A stretch of 12,201 nt of DNA from Paramecium sonneborni (Eukaryota; Ciliophora; Oligohymenophorea; Peniculida; Parameciidae), in contig CAJJDN010000315.1 in assembly GCA_905182985.1 (NCBI GenBank), positions 1-12,201 on the forward strand. The letters run 5' to 3'. A program made the translations under genes and the position numbers. The notes beneath the pieces are model-generated. The model saw only the letters and a list, made by a program, of their open reading frames with translations. It made no database searches and was not told the origin of the DNA. Numbering within the stretch: the stretch's first letter is position 1; each line of letters begins with the position of its first letter. Shown here in pieces: positions 1 through 9,586 of the stretch.

Positions 1-1436
1 CTTAATTCTATTAAGATTATTGAAATTCTATTATATTAATTTATGAATAATATATATGATTTAAAAAAAAAGATTTTTAATGAAGAACATCAGAAATTCA
101 GGAATTGAATAGATTTTTTATTAGAATTTTGATTGTCAAGCCAGAAAAGCATAAAAATTAAAATTTATTCTCAAACAAATTTAATCTATAATTAATGAAG
201 TTTAGGATCCAAGATTGTCTTTTCAAGAGAGATTTCGAAGTATTGAATTAAAGAAAAGGGTTCAAGAAAAACATTGACAATCTTAAAAATTAAAAAAGAT
301 CAATTTTGTTGCATAGTAATGAAAATAAATCAAATCAAATTTTATGCAATACTGAAATTAGTTAATAAAATTTTATTTTAATTATTAGCACTATTTTAGT
401 ATGAGAATCCACTAAAGATATATAAAATGTTGAACATGTTTAAAATTAAGTAGAATCTTAAATATTTTAGAAGATTTAATTAGAATTAATTGATTTTGCC
501 TGATGGCATATTTTTCATAAAAAATGTCCAAACAAATATTTGAAAATATAAATTTAGTTGAAAAGAGTAACAATGAAATACTCTTGGGCAAATTTTGAGG
601 AATATTTAATGTTTTATTTTTATAATATGAGGAAAGAATTAAAATATACATTTTAAATGACTTTTAACATAATCTTTACAGCTTATATTACTAATCTTGA
701 GGATGAAGCATTGATTAAAATACAATGAGTTCAAATAATTCATAATTTTCATGTTTTTAAAATAAGCTTAGTATTTAATTTGAAAATTGAATTCAATTTA
801 GTACAAATCTCCTCTAATTCATGGCCAGCTATTATAGTAAGTCTAAAAATTAATCAAAAAAACTTGCTAACAAATAATTCTTTAATTTCCTAATTCGAGC
901 AAAATATACATAGTTTCCATAATACTAATTTTAAGTCGAAAAAAATTAAGGTTGAGATATTATATTTATCAAATAAAATTCAGAAATAATTTTTATGTTT
1001 TTCGTATTTTTAAGATTAAGCTATGAAAGATATAACTAAAATTAAATATAAAAATTTTTAAGTCATCAACTCCTGAATGAATGGTAAATAGAGTATAAAA
1101 CTTTCTATGCCTTTTTTATCATTTAAGATTTTAGTTAATAAAGAAAATAAAGTTTGCTTTTTTTAATTAAAATGAATCAGTTTCAAGCCAATAATTTATT
1201 TCAATTTAAATATTAGTACTAATCAGGATTTATAATTTATAGTATATATCAAAAATATTATAATAATCAAATATTTTGTAATTACGTAATTAACCTATTC
1301 AATACGTATTTACACATAAAATAAAAATAATTAAGAATGAATATAAAAATTTATTAAATAACTCTTTGCTAAGTATGATGTATTTTTATTCAATTCTTCT
1401 TTATTAATGGAATTCATTCATTATTTATTTTAAAAA
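1..1436. other. AT-rich region without a supportable gene
   Basis: No gene of recognisable family is seen. With TGA as the only stop, a frame on the + strand is open from about 84 to 404 (about 106 codons). Its lysine-, asparagine- and glutamine-rich product has some coding flavour around 150-330, with MKFRIQDCLFKRDFEVLNQR starting at about 195. It has no convincing start near its beginning, and such lengths are expected by chance at this base composition. On the other strand an open frame covers roughly 265-651 and is rich in I, L, F, Y and N, as random AT-rich DNA would be. The last stretch before 1437 would hold the promoter of the following gene, but no specific element can be named. Confidence 0.5.
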
Positions 1437-1484
1437 ATGATAAAACTTTTTATAATTGTTCTGCTTTGCAAATCTATGGGAGCC
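1437..1484 (+). other. Signal peptide coding region
   Basis: The first 16 codons give a Lys at position 3, a hydrophobic core (LFIIVLL) and small residues at positions 13-16 (S-M-G-A). This fits secretory targeting and the predicted ectodomain that follows. It also supports ATG 1437 as the start, since no earlier in-frame ATG gives a better leader. The cleavage site is an estimate. Confidence 0.65.
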
Positions 1485-4400
1485 AAATGGATTTTAAAAG
1501 AGGATTATAACAATATCAAATAAAGTAATAATACAATTTATATTAAGATTGGTATTTATTTAAAGGTTAATCAGCTATAAGTGTTTTGAATTCAGAAAGC
1601 TATTTAGGAGGAGAAAATAAATTCAAAGAAGATACAATCCTTGAACATTATTATAATCTGTAATCTCATAATTAAGTAACAATAAAAATTCGAGCAATTT
1701 TCTCCAGTTGTGTAGAATATTTTGAAGTGTAATTGGATGATATGGGATCAATTATTGATAGGAGTTAATTTACTCCCCTAATAGTAATTGATTTGGAAAT
1801 AAGTTACTTTCACACTAGTTAATCAGCATTTTTTTCTTTAAAAGCTTTTCGGTTATCTACTTGTTCAAATTCTAATACTTGGTGGGGTATTTTTGCAGTT
1901 GAAATCCATGTTTCAAATTGTTAAGAATTTGAAGATTATTGTGAACCAGGATCAAATAATAGATGGTTATTATTAAACTCCTTACTTCATTTTAAACTTA
2001 GAGATTGGTAAATAACTTCAGGAGGTGCCACATCAACATATAATTTTCCAGGTATACTGAAAATTTAATATAGATTTTTAAATTATGTTTAAACATTTTT
2101 CAGGTACTTAATAGCTTCAAAAATATGTGCTTATACCTTATCCAACGAAAGTAAAATCAAATTCAAACTATTTTTTGAGAAATAACCTGATTAAATAACA
2201 ATACTTATAAATAATTTTTAAACTTTATGGCCAATAAATAAATATTTTAACTACTACACTGAATCTGGATCTCCAAAGTGGTGGATTTATAATATAGAAA
2301 TAGATATTAACAATCATAAAAGCGATTTATTGTCTATTGTTTTACTTCTTTTAGAAAGTAAACCATCAAATGAAGTGAGTGTATTTGATTTTTTTGTATT
2401 TTATTAAGAATAGAATATCATTTTGGCACCAATTTTAGGGTGTTTAAATAATGTAGGCCTATATTGTTTTTCTTGTGAGATAGGGTGGTAATTAAATCTT
2501 GTAGAATAGAAATGTATATCTATTTGTGGTGATAACAAACTGTAAGCAAACGAAGATTGTGATGATGGTAATGATATTGCTTATGATGGTTGCTATAAAT
2601 GTAAATTTGAATGTTCATTAGATTGTTAATAATGTTATTTTGGTAAATGTTTGAAGTGGCACAATTCTTAAAATTTAGATAATTATTATATTTAAAAAAA
2701 GGTTTAAGATTGTTAAAGCAACTAAGGTTATTATTTTGATACTTTATCTGATATTTGTTAACCTATTTGTGGTGATCAAATAATAACATTAGAAGAAGAA
2801 TGTGATGATGGAAATAGTTTATTTAATGATGGATGTATGAATTGTAAATTCATATGTTCTGATAACTGTTCAAATTGTTAATATGGCAAATGCTATGAAT
2901 GTAATCCTGGTTATATAATAAACAAATTTAAATGCATTCCAGAATGTGGAGATCAATTAGTAAAAGTAGATGAAATATGCGATGATGGAAATAATATTAG
3001 ATTTGATGGATGTCATAAATGTTAAAATAGTTGCTAATTAGAATGCATTAATTGTTACTATACTAACTGTATAGAATGCTTATAAGGTTGGAATATAATT
3101 GAAGGTAAATGTGAAAAAAGATGTGGAGATGGATAAGTTGCTTTTATGTCTAATGAATAATGTGATGATCCTTTTGATAACTATTTTGTGGATTGTTCTT
3201 ATTAATTTTGTTAAGATAATTGTTAAGTTTGTAACTAAAATTAGTGCATATCTTGTTTCTTTCCATATTAATTGATTAATGGGCTTTGTTAACCTATTTG
3301 TGGGGATTCAATCGTTTCACTTTAATTTGAATAATGTGATGATGGTAATTAAATTCCATATGATGGATGTCATGAATGTCAATATTCATGTTCTTATGGA
3401 TGTATATAATGTGAAAAAGATAATATTTGCAAACAATGTGAATAAAATCTTTTTTTGCTAGATCCTTTAACAGCTAAATGTAAATAAATTAATCAATTAA
3501 ATGATGATATCTAAAAATATTAAATAGATTCAGTAAATAGTACTATCAATATAATATGTAATAAAAATTATATACTAATTGATAATTTATGTGCGAATCA
3601 ATGTGGAAATGGATAACTCAATAGTTATTATGAAGAATGTGATGATGGCAATAATAATGGAGGTGATGGATGTTCTTCTTTATGTACTGTTGAAGAATTT
3701 TTTAGATGTATTAATCTTGAAAACTAATTTACTACATGCACATTTATTAAACCTCCTGATTTCGATTTAAACTGTCTTTCTAATAAGAAGAATTAAACTC
3801 AAATTATTGAATTGACTTTCACAAAATCAATTAGATTAAACTATCCGTCTGAATTAGACGAAGTTATAATTTTTAGAATCACCCCAAAAATTATTCATCA
3901 ACTAACTTTGATTCCATTATAAAATCTTTCCATCCATTTGAACAATCCAATTTATTAGATTTTTGTCTAATTTCTGGAATATGTTGAAAATCCTAAATTA
4001 GAGGTTGAAATCTCTAAATTTTTAATATTAGATGAATTTGATTTAGAATTATAATCCTTTAATAAAAGTGTTAGTCTTGGAAATCCTAATCTCTGAAACT
4101 ACCTAATAATAAGTAGTATCACTTGTTAAATTCAATGATGCCATGATGTATTCTATGGTGAGTATTGCCGGTTTAGCTATGTTGACAGGAAATATTCTAA
4201 TGATTCTTAACCTTTTAGATTTATTACAAACTTTGTCTTATATTCGTTACATGTAATATTAGTTTCCACCTCATCTAAGATAATTTTTGGAAACTTATAC
4301 AAAAGTTTCTCTTCAACCAATTTTAGATTACTTTAAAGTTGATGAAATTATTGCAGAATTAAATGGTGGTTTTCTCCCTTATAAAAGGAAATAGTCATCT

Positions 4401-5336
4401 ATATCAAACTCAAATTTACCTTCAAATTAAATTTATTTAATAAATGCAAAAAGTTGCTACTTTTCTTTTTTAGCATCTTTACTCACTTATTTTATTTGCT
4501 CTGCTTTATCTTCTTAGTTGATAAATTAAAAATTGTTTAATTTTTATCAGAAAAACCTCGAAAATCTAAAATATTTAGAATTAATTAGAAGATTTCAAGT
4601 TAAAATATAATAAAAATGTTTACAAATAAAAAAAGAATACTTTTCTCTCGGAATATTTTAGCTCTACCTTACAATATTACATTAATTAGCCTTCAGCACT
4701 TTTTTATAATTTCCAAATTATAATTTCTAATCGCTATTTGAATGTTTCAATTCCATTAATTCTTTGTGCGCTTTAATTCTAATTATTTTTATTTCCTTTA
4801 AATCGCTTACAATAACATCATCTCACATAAAAGACATTTCAAAATGGAAATATTTTTATTTAGGATTAAATACTTAATTTTGGGCACTCAATTTCAAATC
4901 CTTTTAAATTTTTAGAATCAAATTTTACATTTTTATGATTGTGATTTGCATTAATTATCCATAAATACAATCGATATTATTGTCGATGCAATCGCTATGT
5001 TATTTGATATATTTACATAAATTTAGACCTTTAAAATCAAATTATGAATTGATCAAACTAATGTAAAGAGAATTAATATTAATTGTCATTTTTGGCTCTT
5101 TTTTACTCTACAGTTTTGATTTTGAAGAGGATTAGCTTCTATTAATTGGATGGATACATATATTCCTATTTACTTTTATACTGTCAACAAACCTGTTTGT
5201 AGATATGATAGAATATGTATCTAAGGCATATAAAAATTACATAAGAAAGTAAATTAAAGAGGAATAAAAATAATATCAATAGTATTATAATAATTCTCTT
5301 TAAAAATTCATATTGATAGAATAAAACAATAGATGA
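1437..5336 (+). CDS. Cysteine-rich CGD-repeat, multi-pass membrane protein (Paramecium surface-type family); contains a frame break
   Basis: Large protein, about 1290 residues, read with TAA/TAG as Gln and ending at TGA 5334-5336. It starts MIKLFIIVLLCKSMGAKW, a good signal peptide. The ectodomain opens with about 350 residues ending in a W- and C-containing region. Six cysteine-rich units follow with the pattern CGD..(9-11)..C-D-D-G-N..(5-7)..D-G-C..C...C, starting at Cys codons 2525, 2768, 2945, 3122, 3299 and 3602 (about residues 356-745). This matches the DUF4215 / Myxococcus-type cysteine-rich repeat common in Paramecium proteins. After a linker come about seven or eight hydrophobic segments (about 4136-5210), then a short K/Q-rich tail, probably cytosolic. 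Frame needs a 23-nt intron at 1552-1574 and a +1 correction near 4094, where an in-frame TGA occurs. A stretch at 2052-2114 is in frame but may be an intron. The molecular role is unknown; a surface or sensory function is inference. Family assignment is firm, exact structure less so. Confidence 0.85.
1552..1574 (+). other. Small spliceosomal intron, 23 nt
   Basis: Begins GTATTTATT and ends ATCAG. Without splicing, the frame hits TGA at 1587-1589 right after it. Removing 23 nt joins ATT-G to CT and gives a continuous frame (KIAISVLNSES) into the conserved ectodomain. The size is typical for Paramecium. The CAG end is less usual than TAG but acceptable. Confidence 0.75.
2052..2114 (+). other. 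Possible 63-nt intron or insertion inside the CGD-repeat gene
   Basis: The segment starts GTATACTG and ends ACTTAATAG, and it is a multiple of three without TGA, so it can be read through or removed. Removal joins YNFP to ASKICAYTLS. Read through, it adds 21 residues of AT-rich character (I, L, N, Y, F). 63 nt is long for a Paramecium intron. An internal 22-nt intron (2052-2073) plus a 17-nt one (2087-2103) would also keep frame, but 17 nt is very short. Confidence 0.35.
2525..3690 (+). repeat. Six cysteine-rich CGD/CDDGN repeat units
   Basis: Units begin at Cys codons 2525, 2768, 2945, 3122, 3299 and 3602. Each has CG(D/N), then C-D-D-(G/P)-N or similar, then a D-G/D-C, then paired cysteines. 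Spacings are 243, 177, 177, 177 and 303 nt, so units 2 to 4 have an exact 59-codon period. Unit 4 is degenerate, with CDDPFDNYFVDC in place of CDDGN...DGC. Unit 6 has the variant CGNG and is followed by the linker to the membrane part. The cysteines suggest disulfide-bonded extracellular modules. Confidence 0.85.
4091..4097 (+). other. Frame break in the CGD-repeat gene
   Basis: The upstream frame, open since 1575, ends at CTC TGA (TGA 4094-4096). Skipping one base gives the frame GAA ACT ACC followed by TAA TAA TAA codons (Gln). It then stays open for about 1.2 kb through the whole membrane region. Both sides are convincing coding sequence. The shift point could lie anywhere upstream to about 4050, because both frames are open there. 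No GTA...TAG intron of suitable length fits. A sequencing indel, a real mutation, or recoding remain possible. Confidence 0.6.
4128..5210 (+). other. Membrane-spanning region of the CGD-repeat protein
   Basis: Hydrophobic segments are seen at about 4136-4220 (MVSIAGLAMLTGNILMIL), 4447-4515, 4640-4710, 4764-4810, 4914-4960, 4968-5015, 5070-5118 and 5136-5210 (LLLIGWIHIFLFTFILSTN). They are separated by K/R- and Q-rich loops. This arrangement of a cysteine-rich ectodomain followed by a multi-pass C-terminal part is typical of this Paramecium family. The exact number of helices is estimated by eye. Confidence 0.65.
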
Positions 5337-6300
5337 TATTAAATATTAATTTTCTTATAAAATAAACATTTAGCTTAATAATTTTTTTCTTTTTATTAAC
5401 AATATTTTTCTATTAATAAATTTTTTTTATAAAGTTAAGGTTCATTATTCTTTATAAAAAATTCAACATTTATTGATTAATCATTTTTTTTAATTTTTGT
5501 GATTTAAATAATACTCACCACAATGAAACTCATTGGAACAAGTATTGCAATCATTATTTCAAAAGTACAAAATAGCTTTAAAGTGTTAAATTTTTCGAAC
5601 ATTTTGAGTATTTGAAAATTTATAATAAATAATACTTTACAACATAAATGAAGCACACCTTATTTAATATTTAAGCATACAAAAGGTATAATTTATTTTT
5701 ATCAATTATTTAAAAATTACTTTTAGAGACTTACTTAAAATAGGTTAATTCTTTCTTTTCAAAAATAATGAAATAATTTTTATATTTCACTATTTATTCT
5801 AAGTTAATTATAAAATTTTGTTGTAAAGAGTAGATAATAACTTTAATATACTTGAATTAGTGAAGAAATCAGAAGCTAAAAAATTTTATTTTGCTACATT
5901 AGAACACAGATCAGATGAACAAGATTACAAACAGAATAAATTCAATTTTGAATCGTTATCATATTATATAAATCATGGAAAACATCAATAAATTATATTA
6001 TTTAACTTCTCCTTCATTTTTATTATGCAACCGATTTTTTCTTGATATTTGTTAATTTCTGTAAACCTTAAATATATAATCTACTCTTTGTAATTGACTT
6101 AATTAAAAAAAATTTTTTATCTTATTATTTGCTAAAGAATTTTTAAATTAACATGTTTTTTATTTATATTTTATGATTTCTTTTCTTTTTACTTTTGCTT
6201 TTTTATATAATTTTAAACGCATTTTACATTGATTGAATTTATTCTTCGTTTTTTATCATGATCTTTGATTCACCTTAAGATATCTAACATATTTTTAAAT
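5337..6300. other. Intergenic region downstream of the CGD-repeat gene
   Basis: AT-rich DNA between two convergent genes. It contains one coding-like + strand frame (5608-6045), listed separately. No terminator, RNA gene or element is recognisable. Together with the duplicate copy it fills the gap to the next gene. Confidence 0.5.
5608..6045 (+). pseudogene. Coding-like open frame without start, possible gene remnant
   Basis: A frame free of TGA for 145 codons, ending at TGA 6043-6045. It has no ATG except six codons from the end. The first half looks like random AT-rich DNA. The part at about 5830-5990 is rich in charged residues and looks coding, for example VKKSEAKKFYFATLEHRSDE followed by a YKQNKFNFESLSYYINHGKH-like stretch. 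No family is recognised. It could be a decayed gene fragment or chance; length alone is not significant under a one-stop code. The same frame is repeated at 6708-7145 in the duplicate copy. Confidence 0.25.
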
Positions 6301-6301
6301 N
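6301..6301. other. Single ambiguous base (assembly join)
   Basis: The only N in the window. It lies exactly between the two identical 1099-bp blocks, which marks a scaffold join rather than a biological feature. Confidence 0.9.
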
Positions 6302-6436
6302 GATATGATAGAATATGTATCTAAGGCATATAAAAATTACATAAGAAAGTAAATTAAAGAGGAATAAAAATAATATCAATAGTATTATAATAATTCTCTT
6401 TAAAAATTCATATTGATAGAATAAAACAATAGATGA
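6302..6436 (+). pseudogene. Duplicated 3' end of the CGD-repeat gene
   Basis: Copy of 5202-5336, encoding the last 44 residues (from about DMIEYVSKAYKNYIRK) and the TGA stop at 6434-6436. It has no start or upstream coding sequence and probably does not exist in the real genome as a second copy. Confidence 0.8.
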
Positions 6437-7400
6437 TATTAAATATTAATTTTCTTATAAAATAAACATTTAGCTTAATAATTTTTTTCTTTTTATTAAC
6501 AATATTTTTCTATTAATAAATTTTTTTTATAAAGTTAAGGTTCATTATTCTTTATAAAAAATTCAACATTTATTGATTAATCATTTTTTTTAATTTTTGT
6601 GATTTAAATAATACTCACCACAATGAAACTCATTGGAACAAGTATTGCAATCATTATTTCAAAAGTACAAAATAGCTTTAAAGTGTTAAATTTTTCGAAC
6701 ATTTTGAGTATTTGAAAATTTATAATAAATAATACTTTACAACATAAATGAAGCACACCTTATTTAATATTTAAGCATACAAAAGGTATAATTTATTTTT
6801 ATCAATTATTTAAAAATTACTTTTAGAGACTTACTTAAAATAGGTTAATTCTTTCTTTTCAAAAATAATGAAATAATTTTTATATTTCACTATTTATTCT
6901 AAGTTAATTATAAAATTTTGTTGTAAAGAGTAGATAATAACTTTAATATACTTGAATTAGTGAAGAAATCAGAAGCTAAAAAATTTTATTTTGCTACATT
7001 AGAACACAGATCAGATGAACAAGATTACAAACAGAATAAATTCAATTTTGAATCGTTATCATATTATATAAATCATGGAAAACATCAATAAATTATATTA
7101 TTTAACTTCTCCTTCATTTTTATTATGCAACCGATTTTTTCTTGATATTTGTTAATTTCTGTAAACCTTAAATATATAATCTACTCTTTGTAATTGACTT
7201 AATTAAAAAAAATTTTTTATCTTATTATTTGCTAAAGAATTTTTAAATTAACATGTTTTTTATTTATATTTTATGATTTCTTTTCTTTTTACTTTTGCTT
7301 TTTTATATAATTTTAAACGCATTTTACATTGATTGAATTTATTCTTCGTTTTTTATCATGATCTTTGATTCACCTTAAGATATCTAACATATTTTTAAAT
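6302..7400. repeat. Second copy of the 1099-bp duplication
   Basis: Exact copy of 5202-6300. It starts inside a codon region of the upstream gene and runs on into unique sequence at 7401. If the join is an artefact, this block and the N should be collapsed, which shortens the locus by 1100 bp. Confidence 0.9.
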
Positions 7401-7740
7401 CTATTTCTGAAAGTTTATCATAATTATTATGTGATTCATAATTTAACATTTTTATAAAATGACCTTTTTATTTTTCTTCTCAATCCTTTCTTATTTTAGT
7501 TAATTAAATTTATCTTTTTTAAAAATTTTATAACACTTTTCTGAATCAATAAAAATAAATCCAATATCTAAGCTAAATAACTCCAAAATTCAAATCCAAT
7601 GTAACTATTAACATTTAATTTACAACAAATATCCAATTAAACATAATAAGATTACATAACTTACTCAAAAACTCATATAAATAATAAAATCTGTCCAAAT
7701 ACACAAATAAAAATTTATTTATATAATATTTTATTTTTTT
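7401..7740. other. Intergenic, 3' flank of the minus-strand repeat gene
   Basis: AT-rich sequence without a coding-like frame or recognisable element. It should hold the 3' untranslated and polyadenylation region of the gene that ends at 7741. Confidence 0.5.
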
Positions 7741-9586
7741 TCACTCTTCATATTTCTTTTCACCGCATTTATAGTCTTCCTTAATATTCATTTCAACCCA
7801 TGTACCAATCTTTATGCCTTTTAGATTATATTCACCAATATAAATGATTTAATAGTATTTCATAAAAAATCTATCCAACTCTTCCCACTTACCTATCTTG
7901 ATTCCGTCTTTATTATATGACCCACCACCGCTAATATATTATTTTAATAATTATAGAATAAATACATTAATTTATATTTTCCCTATTGTTCGCTAAAATG
8001 AATATCCCATCTACCTTCCTTAATACCTTTCATATTATAAACACCATTATAAATGACTTATTTTGATTAATTAAACTCTTCGTCTATCTCTACCCACCTC
8101 CCAAACTTATTTTCCATTTAATTATATGACCCACCACCACTAAATAAGGTTTACGCTTGTATCATAATTACATTTATATATATTCCTTTTAATTTTCTTT
8201 ATACAAAATATCCCATCTATCTATTTTCATTCTATTTTTAAATTATCCAACGAAGATAATAGAATCACTAATGATAATATAATTGATCACTTTTCAGATT
8301 TATAAATTTAATTTCCGCTTTCATCGTAAATTACGCAGCCACTATAAAATTTACTTTATTATTTTTACCTAAATAAGTTTTTCTAATTTGAATTAAGAAT
8401 ATTCCATCTACCTATTTTCTGACCTTTCATATTGTATTCACCATTACAAGTAACTTACTTATCTCTTTTAAACTCTTCATGCAACTCAAGCCATTGCCCA
8501 ATTTTATATCCTTCTAAATCATAGGTTCCCCCACCGCTAACCGATTAATACTTTGAGAATGTAATATATACATTTATTAATATTTTTCCTCTTTTTCACA
8601 AAAATGAATATCCCATCTACCTTCCTTTTTACCTTTCGTATTATAAACACCATTATAAATGACCTATTTCGATTAATCAAACTCTTCGTCTAGATCTGCC
8701 CATTTCCCAATTTTAATTCCTTTTTAATCATATGATCCTCCGCCTCTAATTTATCATTACTATACTTTTAATTACATCTCTTTTCCGCAAGCTAAAATAT
8801 TCCATCTACCTTCTTTCAGACTCTTCATATTATATTCACCATTATAAGTAATTTATTTATAATACCCAAAACCTAAATCTAGCTCAACCCAATGACCAAC
8901 CTTATTTCCTTTTTAATCATATAATCCACCACCTCTAAAATATCAATGCTATATTTAACTAATATTTACATTTACTGATTTTTTCCATTTCCCCATTTAT
9001 CAAAATTGATATCCCACCTACCTATCTTTATACCAACTTTATTATATTCACCATTAAAAGTGACTTATGCATCTTACCAAAAGCCTTCCCACAACTCTAC
9101 CCATCTCCCAACCTTTTGTTAAATCTCTTATTAATCATATTATCCAAAACCACTACAATAATATTTTAAAAATCATTTTTATAAGTTACATTTATTTGTA
9201 TTTCCCATCTCCCCATCTATCAAAATGAATTTCCCATTTACCTATCTTTATACCCTTTAAATTATATTCACCATTATAAGTGACTAAAGCTCCATCCCAA
9301 AAGCTTTCCCATAACTCTACCCATCTTCCTATCTTTTTCTAATCTTTATCATAAGATCCAAGACCGCTAATTAGATTGAATTAATACATTATTTTATTTT
9401 AATAAATATACTTCCATCTACCTATTTTTTTGTCATCAATATATTCGCCTTCTTCAAATACATGAACCTTACTAGAGTTATTTTAAAATTAACATTTACC
9501 TACAATAATTCTTAATTAATTCTTTCCATAAACCAATTTTTTGCCCACTTTCTGAGTAATATCCTCCTACTTTTTAAAGATTTTAT
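7741..9586 (-). repeat. Tandem array of about nine GGGSY...GRWDI units, each with its own intron
   Basis: The first unit (VGGYYSESGQKIGLWKEL) begins near 9570. Further units begin just after introns ending at 9367, 9153, 8935, 8746, 8537, 8342, 8140 and 7931, a DNA period of 189-218 bp. Every boundary intron is in phase 2, directly before the GGG, and most spanning codons encode Ile (AT|N). A further intron, 9472-9499, lies inside the first unit, also in phase 2. Unit 1 is divergent in its second half; unit 9 ends in IGTWVEMN and a charged tail. Confidence 0.85.

Larger units (their letters stand above)
5202..6300. repeat. First copy of an exact 1099-bp direct duplication
   Basis: This block is identical line by line to 6302-7400 at a constant offset of 1100, with no difference found by eye. 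It holds the last 45 codons of the CGD-repeat gene and about 960 bp of downstream DNA. Its right edge abuts the N at 6301. The pattern of two identical ends around an unknown base is what unmerged overlapping contigs look like; a true tandem duplication is less likely. Confidence 0.9.

Noticed and set aside
412..651. 79-codon minus-strand ORF starting MYILILSSYYKNK
   Set aside because: Under the ciliate code it extends to about 265, but the product is I/L/F/Y/N/K-rich as expected from random AT-rich DNA, and no family or intron structure supports it.
657..728. Short + strand ORF MTFNIIFTAYITNLEDEALI...
   Set aside because: Only 23 codons, with no intron that extends it and no recognisable family.
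2053..2106. Simple 52-bp internal eliminated sequence
   Set aside because: Excision from TA to TA would put the downstream coding sequence out of frame; kept only as a finding about the unusual segment.
3279..3461. 60-codon + strand ORF in the cysteine-rich region
   Set aside because: It lies in another frame of the CGD-repeat gene; the real frame has the C-D-D-G-N pattern.
3579..3770. 63-codon + strand ORF
   Set aside because: Out-of-frame shadow of the sixth cysteine-rich unit and the linker after it.
5202..7400. Genuine tandem duplication or mobile element
   Set aside because: No terminal inverted repeats or target-site duplications were seen, the copies show no divergence, and the N lies exactly at the junction; an assembly overlap explains all of this.
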